From: Panagrolaimus kolymaensis
Lineage: Eukaryota; Nematoda; Chromadorea; Rhabditida; Panagrolaimidae
NCBI GenBank assembly: GCA_028622995.1
Contig: JAJQJQ010000041.1
Span: 1,488,001 to 1,552,000, forward strand
Direction: 5' to 3'
Length of the DNA stretch: 64,000 nucleotides
Shown: positions 1-12,184 of the stretch, in pieces
Position numbering within the stretch: position 1 is the stretch's first letter
How the letters are laid out: each line of letters begins with the position of its first letter
Program-made: the position numbers and the translations under genes
The notes under the pieces: generated by a model
Database searches by the model: none
What the model was told of the DNA's origin: nothing
What the model saw: only the letters and a program-made list of their open reading frames with translations

Positions 1-370
1 GTTGATACGATAATGAACAAGAAATATGATAGTTGTAAAACTAAAAATAACTTCCAATCAAACTGCAAGTAATGTTTAGCTACACGACGTTCATTAAGCA
101 TTGCTTACATGTTATAAAGAAGTTAATGGCATCAATAAATTCATAACTGATAACTAAATCTTTCACTTGTATTCTTAACTCACCAACGAACTAATAAATA
201 CCAATCGCAAAATCATAGTAAAAAGACCAAAAGTTTCAAAACAAAAACATTTATAAAATCATAAACAAAAAATCTTCAAAACAAAGAAAACAGGCATAAA
301 AACCAAAACAAAAATAAATAAGAAGAAATTGTGAAACGTTTGAAATCACCAGCAGATCTGTTGACGAAGC
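1..370. other. Downstream flank of the histone gene
   Basis: AT-rich sequence beyond the stop of the H2A gene. I see no reading frame, RNA gene or repeat. There is no GGCTCTTTTCAGAGCC-like histone stem-loop just after the H2A stop, which suits a polyadenylated, replication-independent histone transcript. Confidence 0.5.
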
Positions 371-816
371 TTAATGTTGACTTTCAAATTGACTACCATC
401 GTGACCAGTCTTCTTGGGAAGGAGAACAGCATTGATGTTGGGAATAACACCGCCTAAAAAACGAACAAGTTAAAAAAAAGAAAGAAGTAAATAAACTAAC
501 CTTGAGAGATGGTGACACCAGAAAGAAGCTTGTTTAATTCTTCATCATTGCGAATTGCAAGTTGAAGATGACGAGGAGTGATACGAGATTTTTTGTTATC
601 ACGAGCAGCATTGCCAGCAAGTTCGAGGACTTCAGCGGTGAGATATTCCAAAACAGCTGAGAGATAAACAGGAGCTCCAACACCAACGCGTTCTGAATAA
701 TGTCCTTTGCGGAGAAGACGATGAATACGAGCAACAGGAAATTGAAGACCAGCACGAGCAGACTTGAACGATGTTCCACCAGATTTTCCTTTACCAGATT
801 TACCTTTAGCAGACAT
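371..816 (-). CDS. Histone H2A (intron-containing variant)
   Basis: Core histone that pairs with H2B in the nucleosome. Two exons: 816-501 and 453-371, with a 47-base intron; the product is 132 residues. The start chosen is the Met followed by [10 protein letters not shown], although the frame stays open further upstream. The core is unmistakable: [17 protein letters not shown], then the H2A box with AGNAARDNK, the acidic patch around [11 protein letters not shown], and [12 protein letters not shown]. Differences from canonical H2A include Ala for Gly in FPVxRIHR and Val for Ala in GxGAPVYL. The C-terminal tail [11 protein letters not shown] is unusual: it has two SQ dipeptides but not a textbook SQE-aromatic H2AX ending. 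It is neither H2A.Z nor macroH2A by sequence. No other histone gene lies in the window, so this is a solitary gene and not part of a histone cluster. Confidence 0.95.
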
Positions 817-1413
817 TTTGAATAAGTTGCAGCAGAGGAAGAAATCAGAGAAGTAAAGATGAAGTTGATAAAAATCAAAAGTGAAGCTTTGAAAAGTAAA
901 AAAAAGAAAGAATGAATCAAAAAAGTTTGAGGAAATAAAAATGGCGCGCATTTTTGTTATCTTCTTTCGACACGATTGACACATTTGATGGGAATGGCGC
1001 AAAAATAAGTGATTTGAATGAAACATTTTGCTGCATGGTTTTTGCTATCAAACCCAAGTATGAAATATTCCATGGATTGTGTAAAACTAATAAAACCTCG
1101 ATCAATAAAATAAACCAATCATGCCATCTTATTCATCTTGATAAAGTACTAAAAAATAAAATCCGACACAAATTTCTTTTATTCAAAGCTCTATTGAAAA
1201 ATGTAGTAAATCCGAATAATAAAGTGTTAGATCCAAAAAAGCAAATATTAAACCATTTCACTTGATCGATGAAAAGCTACAATATGTGAATCATTATTTA
1301 AATGCAAAACAAGTACAATGAGAATTTGTTTTTATTACAAAATCAAAAACAACAAAACCAAAAGCTTAATAAACAACATCAGTATCATAATTATTTCATA
1401 TTACAGTTTGAGT
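817..1413. other. Spacer between H2A and bromodomain gene
   Basis: Holds the H2A promoter and 5' leader (817 to about 1000) and the 3' end of the bromodomain gene. No TATA box or other motif could be placed with confidence. The open frames here lack codon structure and are not called. Confidence 0.4.
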
Positions 1414-3960
1414 TTAACTTGAATTGCCTGCTTTAGATTTTTTGGGCGATGAAGGTTCAGGAGATTCCTTGAATTTTCTAAAAATAAATCGCTCATTATT
1501 TTACATACATAGAATTTTTTTTGTAGCAAAAGTAAACATACCTTTTAAGATTTGTTTGATTGTCATTTACCGTTCGATTAAATTTCAAAATGATATGTTT
1601 GAACTTGTTTTCAAGTTTTGTTTTGACAGCATTCATTTCTCTGGTGGCTGGTGTTCGACGTTTTTGATTGCTAAAGTAAGTTTGAATAACATCAGTAAGA
1701 GCAACAAGAAATTGATTTGGTGATTCAAATTCTCCATTAGTGAATGATTCAAAAACATGAGTTAAGCGTTCTCTAAGTAAGTTTTTGACATGTTCTGTAA
1801 TAATCCGTTCATAAGCATTTCGGCATTCAGAAACCCATAATTCTTCTGTTGGTTCATCATTCCAAGATTCACTACTTCGTCGAGATTTGGTTGTATTTGA
1901 TGCTACATTTAATGAAAGATCAGTATTGTAAGCAGTTAATTCTTTTGGTGACTTCATAGAAATTGATTCAAAATATTTTGATGCATCCATTGGTTCGGTG
2001 TCGTCAATGACATAAAACAAGGTTTCAACCAATCGCAGAGAATTCATTGCGTTTTCCGAATCTTCTCCATAGAATTTAATTGCATTAGCTGCTATCAGTT
2101 GAATGTCGAATTTTAGATGTGGCAGAGTCCTAAAAAGCACTAGATACAGCCATTTTAAAAGAAATTGTTGTTATACCTGTAAAGCAAATTAGAGGAACGT
2201 TCACTTATTGTTTGTAAGTCAATAGGATATGCAACTTTGAAAATGTAATCAGGATGTTCAGCAAGATTGACAGGAAGTTGAAAAATGGATAAAGCAGGTA
2301 CAGCACTTAATTGATGAATAGCATGACGAACTTTATAGAAGTAATGTGATGAGTCAGCGTTATTACCATTATCGAGAGCAGCTCCAGTAGGAATTTTCCA
2401 ATCATATTTTCTTACAGGAATAAAGCCGAATACTTTGATTTCCTCCGATGTTGCACCAACTCCACAGCTTCTTCCAAGTGTTAAAGGTTGAATATCCCAT
2501 GGGGAACATTCAACTGATTCTTCTTCGTCATCCCATTTAATACAGAGAGAATTAAAGTGACATCCAGTATAACCATGTTGTCTTGACCTTTTTGATTGTA
2601 CGGTACCAGTCCACCATTCAACACCAAGAAGAGCTTCTATTTGATCACCTGATTTAAAATTCTGTTGAATTGATCTTTCATAAAGTTCACATGGAATTAT
2701 AAAATCTGCAATACCTTCTAATGAATGATAACTAAAAAAGGGTGAATAAATATAAATTATTGCTAAGGAAAAAAAAACTTACAAAACTTCAATGATTTCG
2801 CGATTTTGTAAACGAAGACAAAATAAAGCACAATGATAAGGCTTCAAACGATAATCAAGTTTTTCAATGATAGCATATTCTTGACTTTTAAAATCAGCAG
2901 GTGTTGGATAGCTTTGAGGAACATAATCTTCTTTTACTTTACATTCATCGAGATATATCTTATGAGCAAGTGGAAGATACACCACAAGATCACCAAGTTG
3001 TGGAATGTATGGAAATCTTTGAATAGAGACTTGCTTCATCCATTCAGGATATTCTTTAAACTCAGATGAAGATGGTGTTGGAGGTAGAACAAATGAAGAT
3101 GATTTAGATGGAAGAGGAGTTTCTTGCAAAGCCTTCTTTTCTTTTTTATCCAGAATTCGTTGATCAACAACACATTTATTTTCTAAAGCGTTCCATTCTT
3201 TTCCACGAACATTTTCAGGAGCTTTCAGTACATTCTCTAATTCAGCTATCTTTGCTTCCAGCGCCTTTTGATGTACTTGATGATCAGCTTTCAATTTTGC
3301 CATTTTAGCTTCATATTCTTTTTGCTTGGCTTTCAAATCAGATATCTAAATACATAAATGAATGTTTGATGCTTTAAAAGAAGAGAAAAACTCACTGTCT
3401 TAAGATGCCCTTCATTGGTAGCTTTCATTCTATCGATGGTATCATTCAATAGGGAAACTTCAGAAATTGTAACACCGTGCCCATCGTACTTGTTTTGAAG
3501 ATCTTCAAATTGAGTTTGAAGCTGCTGACGATCTTTTAGGAGATTTTCATACTTTTCTTGCAAAGCGTTCTTCTATAGAATGAAATATTAAATGTACACA
3601 TTTAAGTAATTAAATTACTTACAGCGTTTAGTTGCGTTTTAATTTCAGCTTCCATTTGAGCGATGATTTCATCTAAGCGATTAGTTTCCCCATCGACTTG
3701 TGGTTGAGGTACAGATTGTTGTTCATCTTTTTGTTGTTTGAGAATGTCGCGTTCAGATTTAACTTCTTGATGAACTTTTTGGAAGTTTTCATGATCCACT
3801 TCCATAGCACCTATCTAAAAATAAAAAAGGTATGAGAATAAGAAGAAGAAAACAAATATCCAACCCGTTTTATTGCTTGTTCGTATTCTGATTTCCAGAA
3901 AGAAGCCATATCATTTGTTCCCGATGTCGGAGGTCCTATGAAGTTTTGAGGGCCATCCAT
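1414..3960 (-). CDS. BRWD/PHIP-like bromodomain protein lacking WD40 repeats
   Basis: Predicted chromatin reader. Seven exons: 3960-3865, 3814-3623, 3572-3396, 3345-2783, 2731-2177, 2129-1542 and 1477-1414; all join in frame to 744 residues. Residues 1 to about 190 are predicted coiled coil (Lys/Glu/Gln-rich heptads). Next comes the BRWD/PHIP middle region, recognised by PYIPQLGDLVVYL and the downstream LGVEWWTGTV and SLCIKWDDEEE. The bromodomain follows (about 460-570), with AYPIDLQTI and FDIQLIAANAIKFYG. The family's N-terminal WD40 propeller is absent and replaced by the coiled coil. At the place of the acetyl-lysine-binding Asn (NxxxxN) there is Tyr, so acetyl-lysine binding may be altered. 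The C-terminus is basic (SPKKSKAGNSS). An acceptor-like TTTTTTAG lies 15 bases upstream of the ATG and could be a trans-splice site or end a 5' UTR intron. Confidence 0.8.
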
Positions 3961-4769
3961 GTTTATGTAAAGCTTCTAAAAAATTAAAAAATTAAGTACA
4001 AATGACAAAAAAGGGATGGAGGATATTTAATGAATACCAAAAAAGGCGTCAAAAATAAAAAGAGATTCTTCATGTTTGAAGCCATTGCAATTTGCAAAGG
4101 TATTTGGCAAAAAAATATTTCTCGTGGCAAGAATCAAGTGATTTTTAAAATTTAGATATAAAGGTTTGAGCTCGAAAAATTATAATAAGTTTTTTAAAAC
4201 CATTTATTATTTGTGTTTTATGTTTATTGTGCCACCTTTTTTTTACTTAAAATATTTTTTTCCGCAAATTAATTTTATGATCTTTTTTTATTCGAAAAAG
4301 TTTGAATGCTCTTCTTTTTTGTTTTATTCGATAAGAAAATCTTATAAACAACTCGTTGAAAATTTATTTCTAAAAACCAAAAATGTTGGTTGGTTATTTC
4401 CTTGAATGCCACGTCTTTTGATTTTCCACGTTGCAAAAAATATAATTTTCCTCATTATTTTTTCCAGAAAATAAAAAGCATTAATATTCGATCTTTTTGT
4501 TATTTTTTTAAGACTTAAACTTTTGTAAAGAAATTTGACTAATGGAATATTAAACTGACACATATAATCAGATAGAAAAATTTCATTTAAATAAACCCTA
4601 AAATGTGTTGGAAAAATCAGACACTCGAATTTTTTTTCTTTTAAGACTCGCGTCAATTTTTAGGCCAAACAAAATAATATATATATTTTTTTAGCTTGAT
4701 GCTTTTCATTTTTTTCAGCGATTAATAATAATAGTTTCAATATTTTTAGGTATATTTCTAAAATAAAAA
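3961..4769. other. Divergent promoter region, with upstream half of a local duplication
   Basis: Sits between the minus-strand bromodomain gene and the plus-strand secreted-protein gene. From about 4425 it contains short blocks (TCCACGTTGCAAAA, CTAATGGAATATTAA, TAAAGCATTA-type) that recur in the same order at about 5940-6070, upstream of the decayed copy. No gene is supported; the open frames are AT-rich noise. Confidence 0.4.
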
Positions 4770-5533
4770 ATGCGAATCCTCTTTGTAATTTTTTTCATCA
4801 CCGCTATCTTTTTCCAAGATGTGACAGGTGAATGCACCGATGATCAAGCTAAGGTATGAAAAAGCTAACCATAATCGATAATTTTAAAAAGCTATAAAAA
4901 ATACATATGTAAATATTTTTTAGATTTTTGAAGATTGTTATAAGCAACACTTTGATTTCCTTAAGATTTCGGATGTAGAAAATGTTAATTTTACTATATA
5001 CAAAAATGCTGTTGAACGTTATCCCGTAGAAGATTATCCATCATTCCAAGAGAATATTCGTAATTGTTTGAATGATTCGACAATCATTGAAGATTGCGCA
5101 AATGATGAAGGATTTTCTAAACTTAGTTTTGTAAAAGGACTTCAAAGAAATTTCACCATTGAATTTTGGATTATGGATTATCTTAGTGGAGAAGGATTTG
5201 AAGGTAAAGTTTTAACAAAATCAAATAATATATTTATTTATATAATAAATAATTCTAAAATTAATCATAAATTTTAAAGCGTTCAATGCCACACATGTAT
5301 GCTTCCAAACTTTCCATGCCGCAACAAATTGTACAGATTGTAACAATGACCCAGAAACTTGTGAACAATACTCACATAACATTGATTGTTTTGCAAATTG
5401 TACCCAAGAAAAATGTGGAGAAGAAGCAGCTCAAATTCTTAGAGACACCATTTCCATTCATGGTTGTTACGATGCTCCAATATGTGGTACATGTTTAAAA
5501 AAGAAAAACGAAGAAACTGATGGAAAGGCGTAA
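4770..5533 (+). CDS. Secreted cysteine-rich protein (DUF19-like?)
   Basis: Three exons (4770-4853, 4924-5203, 5280-5533) give 205 residues. The N-terminus MRILFVIFFITAIFFQDVTG is a clear signal peptide, so the product should be secreted. The mature part has about fourteen cysteines, many in the last exon (CTDCNN, CEQY, CFANC, CGTC), and several N-glycosylation sequons (NFT, NDST, NATH, NCT). The size, signal peptide and spaced cysteines resemble the nematode DUF19/T20D4.11-like secreted proteins, but I cannot confirm the family by eye. The third exon uses a weaker acceptor (TTTTAAAG). The ATG is preceded 20 bases upstream by TTTTTAG, possibly a splice-leader site. A decayed copy of the 5' end lies downstream at 5940-6262. 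Confidence 0.7.
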
Positions 5534-5939
5534 TCGCTGTGTATTGTTTTTGCATTTTTCTGTGTTAATAAATAATTAAAGCATTAATTCGGCGTTTTTT
5601 TAAATCAAAAATTTTTGCATTTTAACAACAAAAATTGTGAGAAGTAACAAATAAGCTTAAATTTGTTGAAATAGAAATTCAAAAATAAGCAAAAAAATTA
5701 AAAAATCGTAAAAGCAAAGTTTCCAAAAAAAATGGCGGCATATCGAAAATTAGTTATAAGTTTTTTAAATCTTTAAAGATCGCCATGATTGAAAGCAAAA
5801 AAATTTATGTACAAAATATCGTCGCCAAAATTTACATAGTTTTCCTACTGTAAAAGAAGAAAAACTTTCTGCATTTATTAATTTTGCAATTCCAAGCTTT
5901 AAAGAAGCCAATTTGTAACACATATATGTATGTACATGA

Positions 5940-6262
5940 ATCCACGTTGCAAAATGATGAAATATATTTCTTTCATATTTTTCTAATTAATAAAGCATTA
6001 TTATTTTTTTGTTAACTAAAAAACTTTCTTTAAAGCAACGAAAAGGTGCTAATGGAATATTAAGAATCAAGCAAAAGCGTACAACAAACAAAAAACTCGC
6101 CCACATAAGATTTTTTTATAAACACTCTTGATTGTTGTTGATATTGAATTTAGAATATTAAAATGCGTCCACAGATATTTCTTTATAATATTTTTATTCG
6201 GAGTTTTCTGCTTCCAAAGTGTTGCAAGTGAGCAATTTGTTTCGAAGCTTGAACCATGAGTT
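5940..6262 (+). pseudogene. Decayed tandem copy of the 5' end of the upstream secreted-protein gene
   Basis: The stretch repeats, in order, the sequence leading into the gene at 4770: TCCACGTTGCAAAA, TAATAAAGCATTA, CTAATGGAATATTAA, then AAAATGCG at 6162. The ATG at 6163 opens into a frame that soon stops. With one frameshift it reads FLFGVFCFQSVASEQ, a signal-peptide-like stretch matching the parent's first exon. No later exons are seen before 6300. It is best read as a tandem duplication that lost its reading frame and its 3' part. Confidence 0.5.
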
Positions 6263-8856
6263 TTTGAAAGGATTAGAAAATCGAAAACACAAAGACAAAT
6301 TTATATTCGAAAATAAAAAATGGCAAATTTTATAAAAAACATATTAGATTAGATAATATTGAGGTTGTTGGAACAAACAAGCATCGAGCATATTTTGTTT
6401 AACAAGTTCATGATTTGTTTGCATAATTAATTTATTTATTTTTTAAAGATAAATCTTGTTAATATTTTTTTTGTTGCTTTATTTTTATTTCCTAAAATCA
6501 GACAAGTTTTTTTTCTGTACCTTTTTTTAAAAACACTCATCATGAAAAAAAACTTGTAACCATTTTCTCGAAAAGTCAAGAAAGACCAGAAACAATGAAG
6601 TAAAACAGAAACACTTGAAATTCAAAAACTCGGATGCATTTTTTTCTTTGTTATTTCTGGTTAATCTTCAAGGAAGAGAAGAGGAAGAAAAAGGAAAAAA
6701 AAAAGCGATAAAGAACATGATCAAATGAGTGGATTGAAAAAGAAAGACTGGTCAAGAGTCTTTTACCGGTAAATCTTTTTTTTTTGTTTGATTTGTAAGG
6801 AAGAAAAAAAAACGGAAAAACGAACTCAAAATTTTTTTAACCTTTAATAAAAAAGAAAGAATTGAATGTCTGAAAAACGAGCTACAAAGTTTGCAAAAAA
6901 AAAAAAGGTTTGTCGTCGACCTAAATTTTAAAATAATAACAAAAGATTCTAAAAAAAAATAACTAAAATTAGTTTAAAATTTTTTTTATTGAAATGAAAG
7001 ACACCGAAACATAACAAACAATCAAAAAAGAGCTATTTTTCAAAAAGATTTACATATATGTAAACTTTTCAAAAAAATGTGTTTTAAATTTCAAGAACAC
7101 AAGGAGGATACAATTTTGGAGAAATCTGTGAGTCAAAAATATTAAAATTTTGATCAAAACTGTTTATTGAAGAAGACATCGATCGCAAAGAAAAAGCTTC
7201 GAATATTTCTAAACTCTTACACAAGTTTTTTTTCTAAAAAAGAAGCAAGCATTTATTATTTTCATTCTTTCTTGTTGCATAAATAAATTATCTTTAATTT
7301 GTAATTAATAAAAAAAATTTCTTGATGCAAATAAATAGTTTATCAAAGCTTTATTTTTTCCATAATGAAAACATCTTCTTTTTTTCATTCCAAGTTTGTT
7401 TGATTCCTTCTCAATTTAAAAATTTTCTAAGAAAAAAAAGTTGAAATGGTGGTGGTCGCAGGTGCAGATGTCGTTTTTATTGTCGTCGTGGTTGTTATTT
7501 TCACAAAAGAAACAAAAAACTATCTGCTGCATTTTTTTTATCGACAAACGAATCAACCAACTAACAATAAAGGATGAAATCAAAAAAAAAAAAAGTGAAT
7601 AGAATAGATAGATTCAATAAAAAAAATCATGACATCCATCAAACAAACAAAAAAAAATAGATAGATAAATATAAAAAAAACTTTCATTTATGTATTTGGA
7701 TTGACAAAAAAAAAGCGGTGAAGAAGATAGATTTATTTTATTTATAAAGGCTTGAAAAAGCTAAAAATGGATATAAAGCTTTCGAGCTTTGGTTCATCAT
7801 AAATTTATTTTCATTTATTTATTATTTTCAAAAAGTTTGTTTCTAAGTGTCCATTGTTTAAAAACTTTGTTTAGCTTGCTTTTCAATTTTTTGGAACACG
7901 CATCATTTTTCATTAACGGAGTTAATTGCTTTAGAAAAAGATTCTTTTTTCTTTGATTAAACAAAGTTTTCAATTTTTTTGTTTTGTTTCAAACTGTCAA
8001 AAAAAACTTTTTTTTTGTTCCATGCTTCTTCATTCTCATCGTTTGCTTCTTCATTCTTCATCATCACCTCATCTTTCTTTATTTATTTTTGTGTCTTGAT
8101 TGAAGCTAGCTTTTTTCCTTCAAAAAAATTCCAAATCGGGGGAAAAAACTTTTTTTGGTGTTGCGCAAAAACTAAACGATCGAACGAACGAACCAACGAA
8201 TGAATGACCGATGATCGAAGACAAAGAAGAAGAGAAAAAAACTTCTCTCTCTCTCGAAGGATGGAAAGAAGCAAACCATTGGGACTTCATTTTTTTGGTT
8301 GAAAAAACGAAATTGTTTCATCTTTCTTTTTTTCTTCTTCCAAATTTTTTTTTTTGTTGAATCCGGTTTCAAGCCAATTCTTAAAAGAATAATTGGAAGG
8401 GAAATTATTGGTTGGAGATGATGATCGAGAAAATATGGGAGGAGGTGTCGACGACGACACTCATCTATCTACCTACCTCCGTCCTCGGATGCTTTTTTGA
8501 GATCTCCATTCTCCCTTCTCTTTCTCGAAGCCATGAAAAGAAAAAAATTGGGAAGAAGAAAAGAAAAATAATAAGGAATCATTTGGATTTGTTATTCATG
8601 CTTTAAATCAGTCGTCGCGTCGATGCTACTATTTAAAAAAATAAGCAGCTCATGAAAAAATAAGACTATGGTTTTACAAAAAGGATTTAGAATTAAGATT
8701 AGGAATATTATTTTGTAAGGCCGAGAGTTTCCGTCCGTGTTAAAACATTTTAATAATATTTTTTATTTGATGTTAAAAAAATTTTAGGTTGTTAGCCATA
8801 AATTTTATATATTCAATTTGCTCAACAATTAATATATTATAAAAATAAATATAAAC
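6263..8856. other. Long AT-rich intergenic region
   Basis: About 2.6 kb rich in poly-A and poly-T runs. No gene with splice structure could be built. A less AT-biased patch at 7445-7500 (GGTGGTGGTCGCAGGTGCAG and GTCGTCGTGG-type triplets) and another at 8150-8480, with CGAACGAACGAACCAACGAA tetranucleotide repeats, could be regulatory or part of a 5' leader. Confidence 0.4.
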
Positions 8857-11129
8857 ATGCGATATTTATTATTACTCCTTGTTATTATTGTAAGTTTACT
8901 CTTTGCATTCTCTCTTTTTCTCATTTAAGAAAATTCTAAAATAAATGAGACTATGATTTTCATAAATTTAAATTTTTTTTGAAATTTTGGGGTTTAGGTT
9001 GCTTCGAAAATATTTTAAACTTGGGATTTGGCTGAAATTTGCTAAATTTTATTCTGATAAATTTGGTCTAAAAAAATTTATTTCTGTAGTTTTAAGATTT
9101 GATGAATTTTTTAGAAAATCCATTTATTTGAAATTTCTTTCACTTAAAACTTTAATCTTTTTTCAATTTTATTTATTTTTAGCCATCAATTTGTTTTTCA
9201 ATGAGATACAATAATAATAACAATAATTATGGTGGAAATGCAAGATTTAGTAATAATAATCACCGTTATATAACCTCACGTTTTTCATCACTTGGAAATA
9301 AATTAGATATATGTGAATATTATGCAAAATTGGGTCGACTTGATGAACATCCTGAATGTTTACGAGCTATTGAAGCCATAAATGAAGTCACGACAACTCA
9401 AAGGCCTCTTTTACAAATATGTTCCACCAATGCTCCTCTTGTTGAATGTTCTTCTGATTCATATAATTGCCCTAAAAGTGGACAAATTTGTATTCAATCT
9501 GATGGTTCACAATGTTGTCAAGAAGTTACCGCGGGTTAGTTTTCAATTTTTTTTCAAGGAAGAGTATTTGCATAAAAATTTTTTTCCTTTTCTTGACACA
9601 CTTGAAAAAAAAATAAAAGTTAAATGGAGCATCGAAAAACACACACACTTGGAAATTAAGTGGGATTTACTTTTTTTTTTCGGGAAAAAGAAAATGAAAA
9701 TATGACCACTTTGGGAGAGAAAAAAGAAAACCAGAAATTAGTTTTATTTTTTGTTTGTTTGTTTTTCTGGTTCTAAGCTGTTTTTTTTGTTGTTTTGTTG
9801 AGTTGAATTGAATTTAAAAAAAACTTGATCCAATTAAAAGATAAAAGTTTTTTTGTTATGTGTGTTTACAGTAATCTTAATTTTGTAGTTTTATGATAGG
9901 AAATTAGTTAGAGTTTTTTTAGCAAAAAAAAGAAGCTCAGAAACTTAAAAAAAATATTTACCTGGGCTCGCGATACGAAAATATTAAAATTTTAAACCAA
10001 TTTCGTTAATTTTAAAGAGAAAGGAAAAAGTTAATCGAAACCAAACAAAAATGAATTCACATTTTCGTGGTTAAAAATTAACAAAATTTCTAGGGACGAT
10101 ACTCAGGATTATTAGATTTATTAAAAACTTTATCACTTTTATTTTTTTAGGCGTTCCAGTAAGTCACATCAATTCCAAACCAGGTCGATGCCCTCAACCA
10201 TTGGGTATTAGCGCTTTACAAGATACCACAACTGGATGTTGGCTTGATTCAAATTGTCCCGGAATTCAAAAATGCTGCCTTGAACCTAATCCTGTAACCA
10301 ATACCGCCACAAGAATTTGTCGAGATCCTGAAGGAATTAGCAGTGATTCCATTTGTAATCAACCTCTCGCAGTTGGTTCTTGCACGGCTCCAAGCATTCG
10401 ATATTATTATGATGCTTCATCTGGAAGTTGCAGAAGCTATCAATATTCCGGATGTGGAGGAAATGCAAATAATTTCCAATCCCTTGCAAGTTGTCAATCA
10501 ACTTGTTCAGGATCAGGTTAATAAGTTTACCAAATATTTTTTGATTTTTTGAAGAGAATGTCTAGAAGCAAACGAAAAAAAAGGTTTTCTCTACAGCTTT
10601 GAAGTTTTAAAAAAATACTTGGCATAATTTTTTTTTTCAATAACAATCTCATTTTCAAATGAAAGCAAAACGATAGTTTTAAAAAATCAACAAGTTTTTT
10701 GACGTTTTAAAGATTCAACCAAAATTTATTCACAAAGTTGTGGAAATTTCTTTTGTCCAATTGTTTTTGAATTTTTAGAAACCTTTTTTTAAAACAACAA
10801 AAAATAGAATAGAAAAAAAAAGTTTTTCTTTAACTTTGTTAACTTTTCTTTATTAAAAATGCCTTTTCGCTGTTGGGCTATAATTTTCAAGTTAAAAAAA
10901 CATTCAAACACTAATTTTTAGTTTTATTTAACTGTGCTTTTATTATTTTTATTTTTTAGGTATTCGTGGAACTCCAGCTTGCCCCGCTACCGCTAATGCA
11001 GGACTTAATTGCCTTTTTGCTCATGCTGATGCATGTCAAACGGATGCAGATTGCCTTGGACGTGAAAATACCGTTCAACCATCATGTTGCATGACAAAAT
11101 GTGGTTATCGCGTGTGCTTTTTATATTAA
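8857..11129 (+). CDS. Secreted WAP/Kunitz-domain protein
   Basis: Likely secreted protease inhibitor. Four exons (8857-8889, 9183-9534, 10151-10516, 10960-11129) give 306 residues. The first exon encodes MRYLLLLLVII, completed by PSICFS in exon 2 to form a signal peptide. After an Asn-rich stretch come cysteine-rich segments: CPKSGQICIQSDGSQCC, then a WAP-like segment (RCPQPLG through CWLDSNCPGIQKCC). The Kunitz/BPTI domain runs from CTAPSIRYYYDASSGSC to CQSTC, with the signature YSGCGGNANNF. A last WAP-like segment (ACPATANAGLNC, CQTDADC, SCCMTKCGYRVC) ends the protein. The Kunitz P1 position is not the typical Arg/Lys (sequence SCTAPS), so trypsin inhibition cannot be assumed. Introns 1-3 are longer (about 290-620 bases) than the usual short introns of this genome. 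Confidence 0.85.
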
Positions 11130-11600
11130 ACAAAAATTTATATAAAAGAAACATAAACTTTTGTGAATGTTTAAAACAACGACAAACCAAAAAGTTCAAG
11201 TTTTAGAAATTTTATTTAACTTTAAAAAAATATTGTATAGCTGAAACATATTTTTTTTCTTACTAAATGTTTTTGGATTAATTAAATTTTGTCTGTCACA
11301 GTAATTCTTTGAAGATCTATTCTTTATTTTTGCCCATCGTCGTCTCTCTTTCGCTCACTCACTTTCCCCTCTAGTTTTTTTTTGTTAATTGTTGGCTCTT
11401 TTTATTTGTTAATATTGAAAAAATTTATTTAAAATAAAATTATCAAAAAAAGTTTTTATTTAAAAGAACGGAAAAAATAATTAATTAATTTTAGTTTTAA
11501 AAGCTTAAAGCTTTGTTTTTTGTTTTGCGACCAAAATTCAGAAAGAAAAATTAGTGTTTTTTAAAAACACAAAAAAATTTATAGTTTTTTAAATTCAAAT
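11130..11600. other. Convergent intergenic spacer
   Basis: 3' flanks of the WAP/Kunitz gene (plus) and the small gene at 11601-12184 (minus). AT-rich; nothing further seen. Confidence 0.4.
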
Positions 11601-12184
11601 TTATCCAGGTTCAGCTAACATTTGAACTGAATGAAAGATCGAAGTTGAAGGCGATGAAACGGGAGTGGAAGATTTTTTAGCCGTAATTCGAGCTAAAGTT
11701 TGTTCAAATAATTCTGCTCTTCGACGACGTTGAGCTTGAATTTCGGGTGAAATAGGCGCGGGACGTTTGAGACTTCGCATTTCGGTTTGATTCATGGTTG
11801 CTGGAATTGGAATGCAATATGGTGGAGATGAAGAAGATAAAGAAGAGTGACACCTAAAAAAATACGAAAATTGATTCAGATTCTTCATATTCGGAAATTT
11901 CAATTTGGCAATCTTGAAAATCCATTTGAGGACTCAGAAAAAAATTAAAAATCTTATTACGGAGAATTTCGAAATTATTAAATTGTGAATTTTAAAGTAT
12001 TTCACTAAAATTTAAAAAACGAGTCAAATTTGATCAGAAGCCCATTTCGATTTCCGTGTTGAAAACCCATGTAACAACTTTTTTCCTTTTTGAGGTTCTG
12101 GTTATAGTTTATGAAATTTAGTAACTCCAAAACTTACCGATTTCCATGCCTTCCAATTCTTGAATATCTTTCAGTATTCTTCAT
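11601..12184 (-). CDS. Small basic protein of unknown function (5' end uncertain)
   Basis: Two exons, 12184-12138 and 11853-11601, join across a consensus donor (CGGTAAGT) and acceptor (TTTTTTTAG) to 99 residues starting MKNTERYSRIGRHGNRC. The open frame continues upstream of that Met to an acceptor at about 12240 (KKDEIIVALDTTVGGGK), so the true gene may have one or more further 5' exons. The last exon carries a basic stretch (QAQRRRRAELFEQTL) that could be a nuclear signal or short helix, followed by a Ser/Thr-rich tail ending MLAEPG. I do not recognise a family. It lies downstream of the DM-domain gene on the same strand but has its own stop, so it is treated as separate. Confidence 0.45.

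Noticed and set aside
817..1026. N-terminal extension of the H2A frame
   Set aside because: The frame is open but unlike any H2A N-terminus; [11 protein letters not shown] is the natural start.
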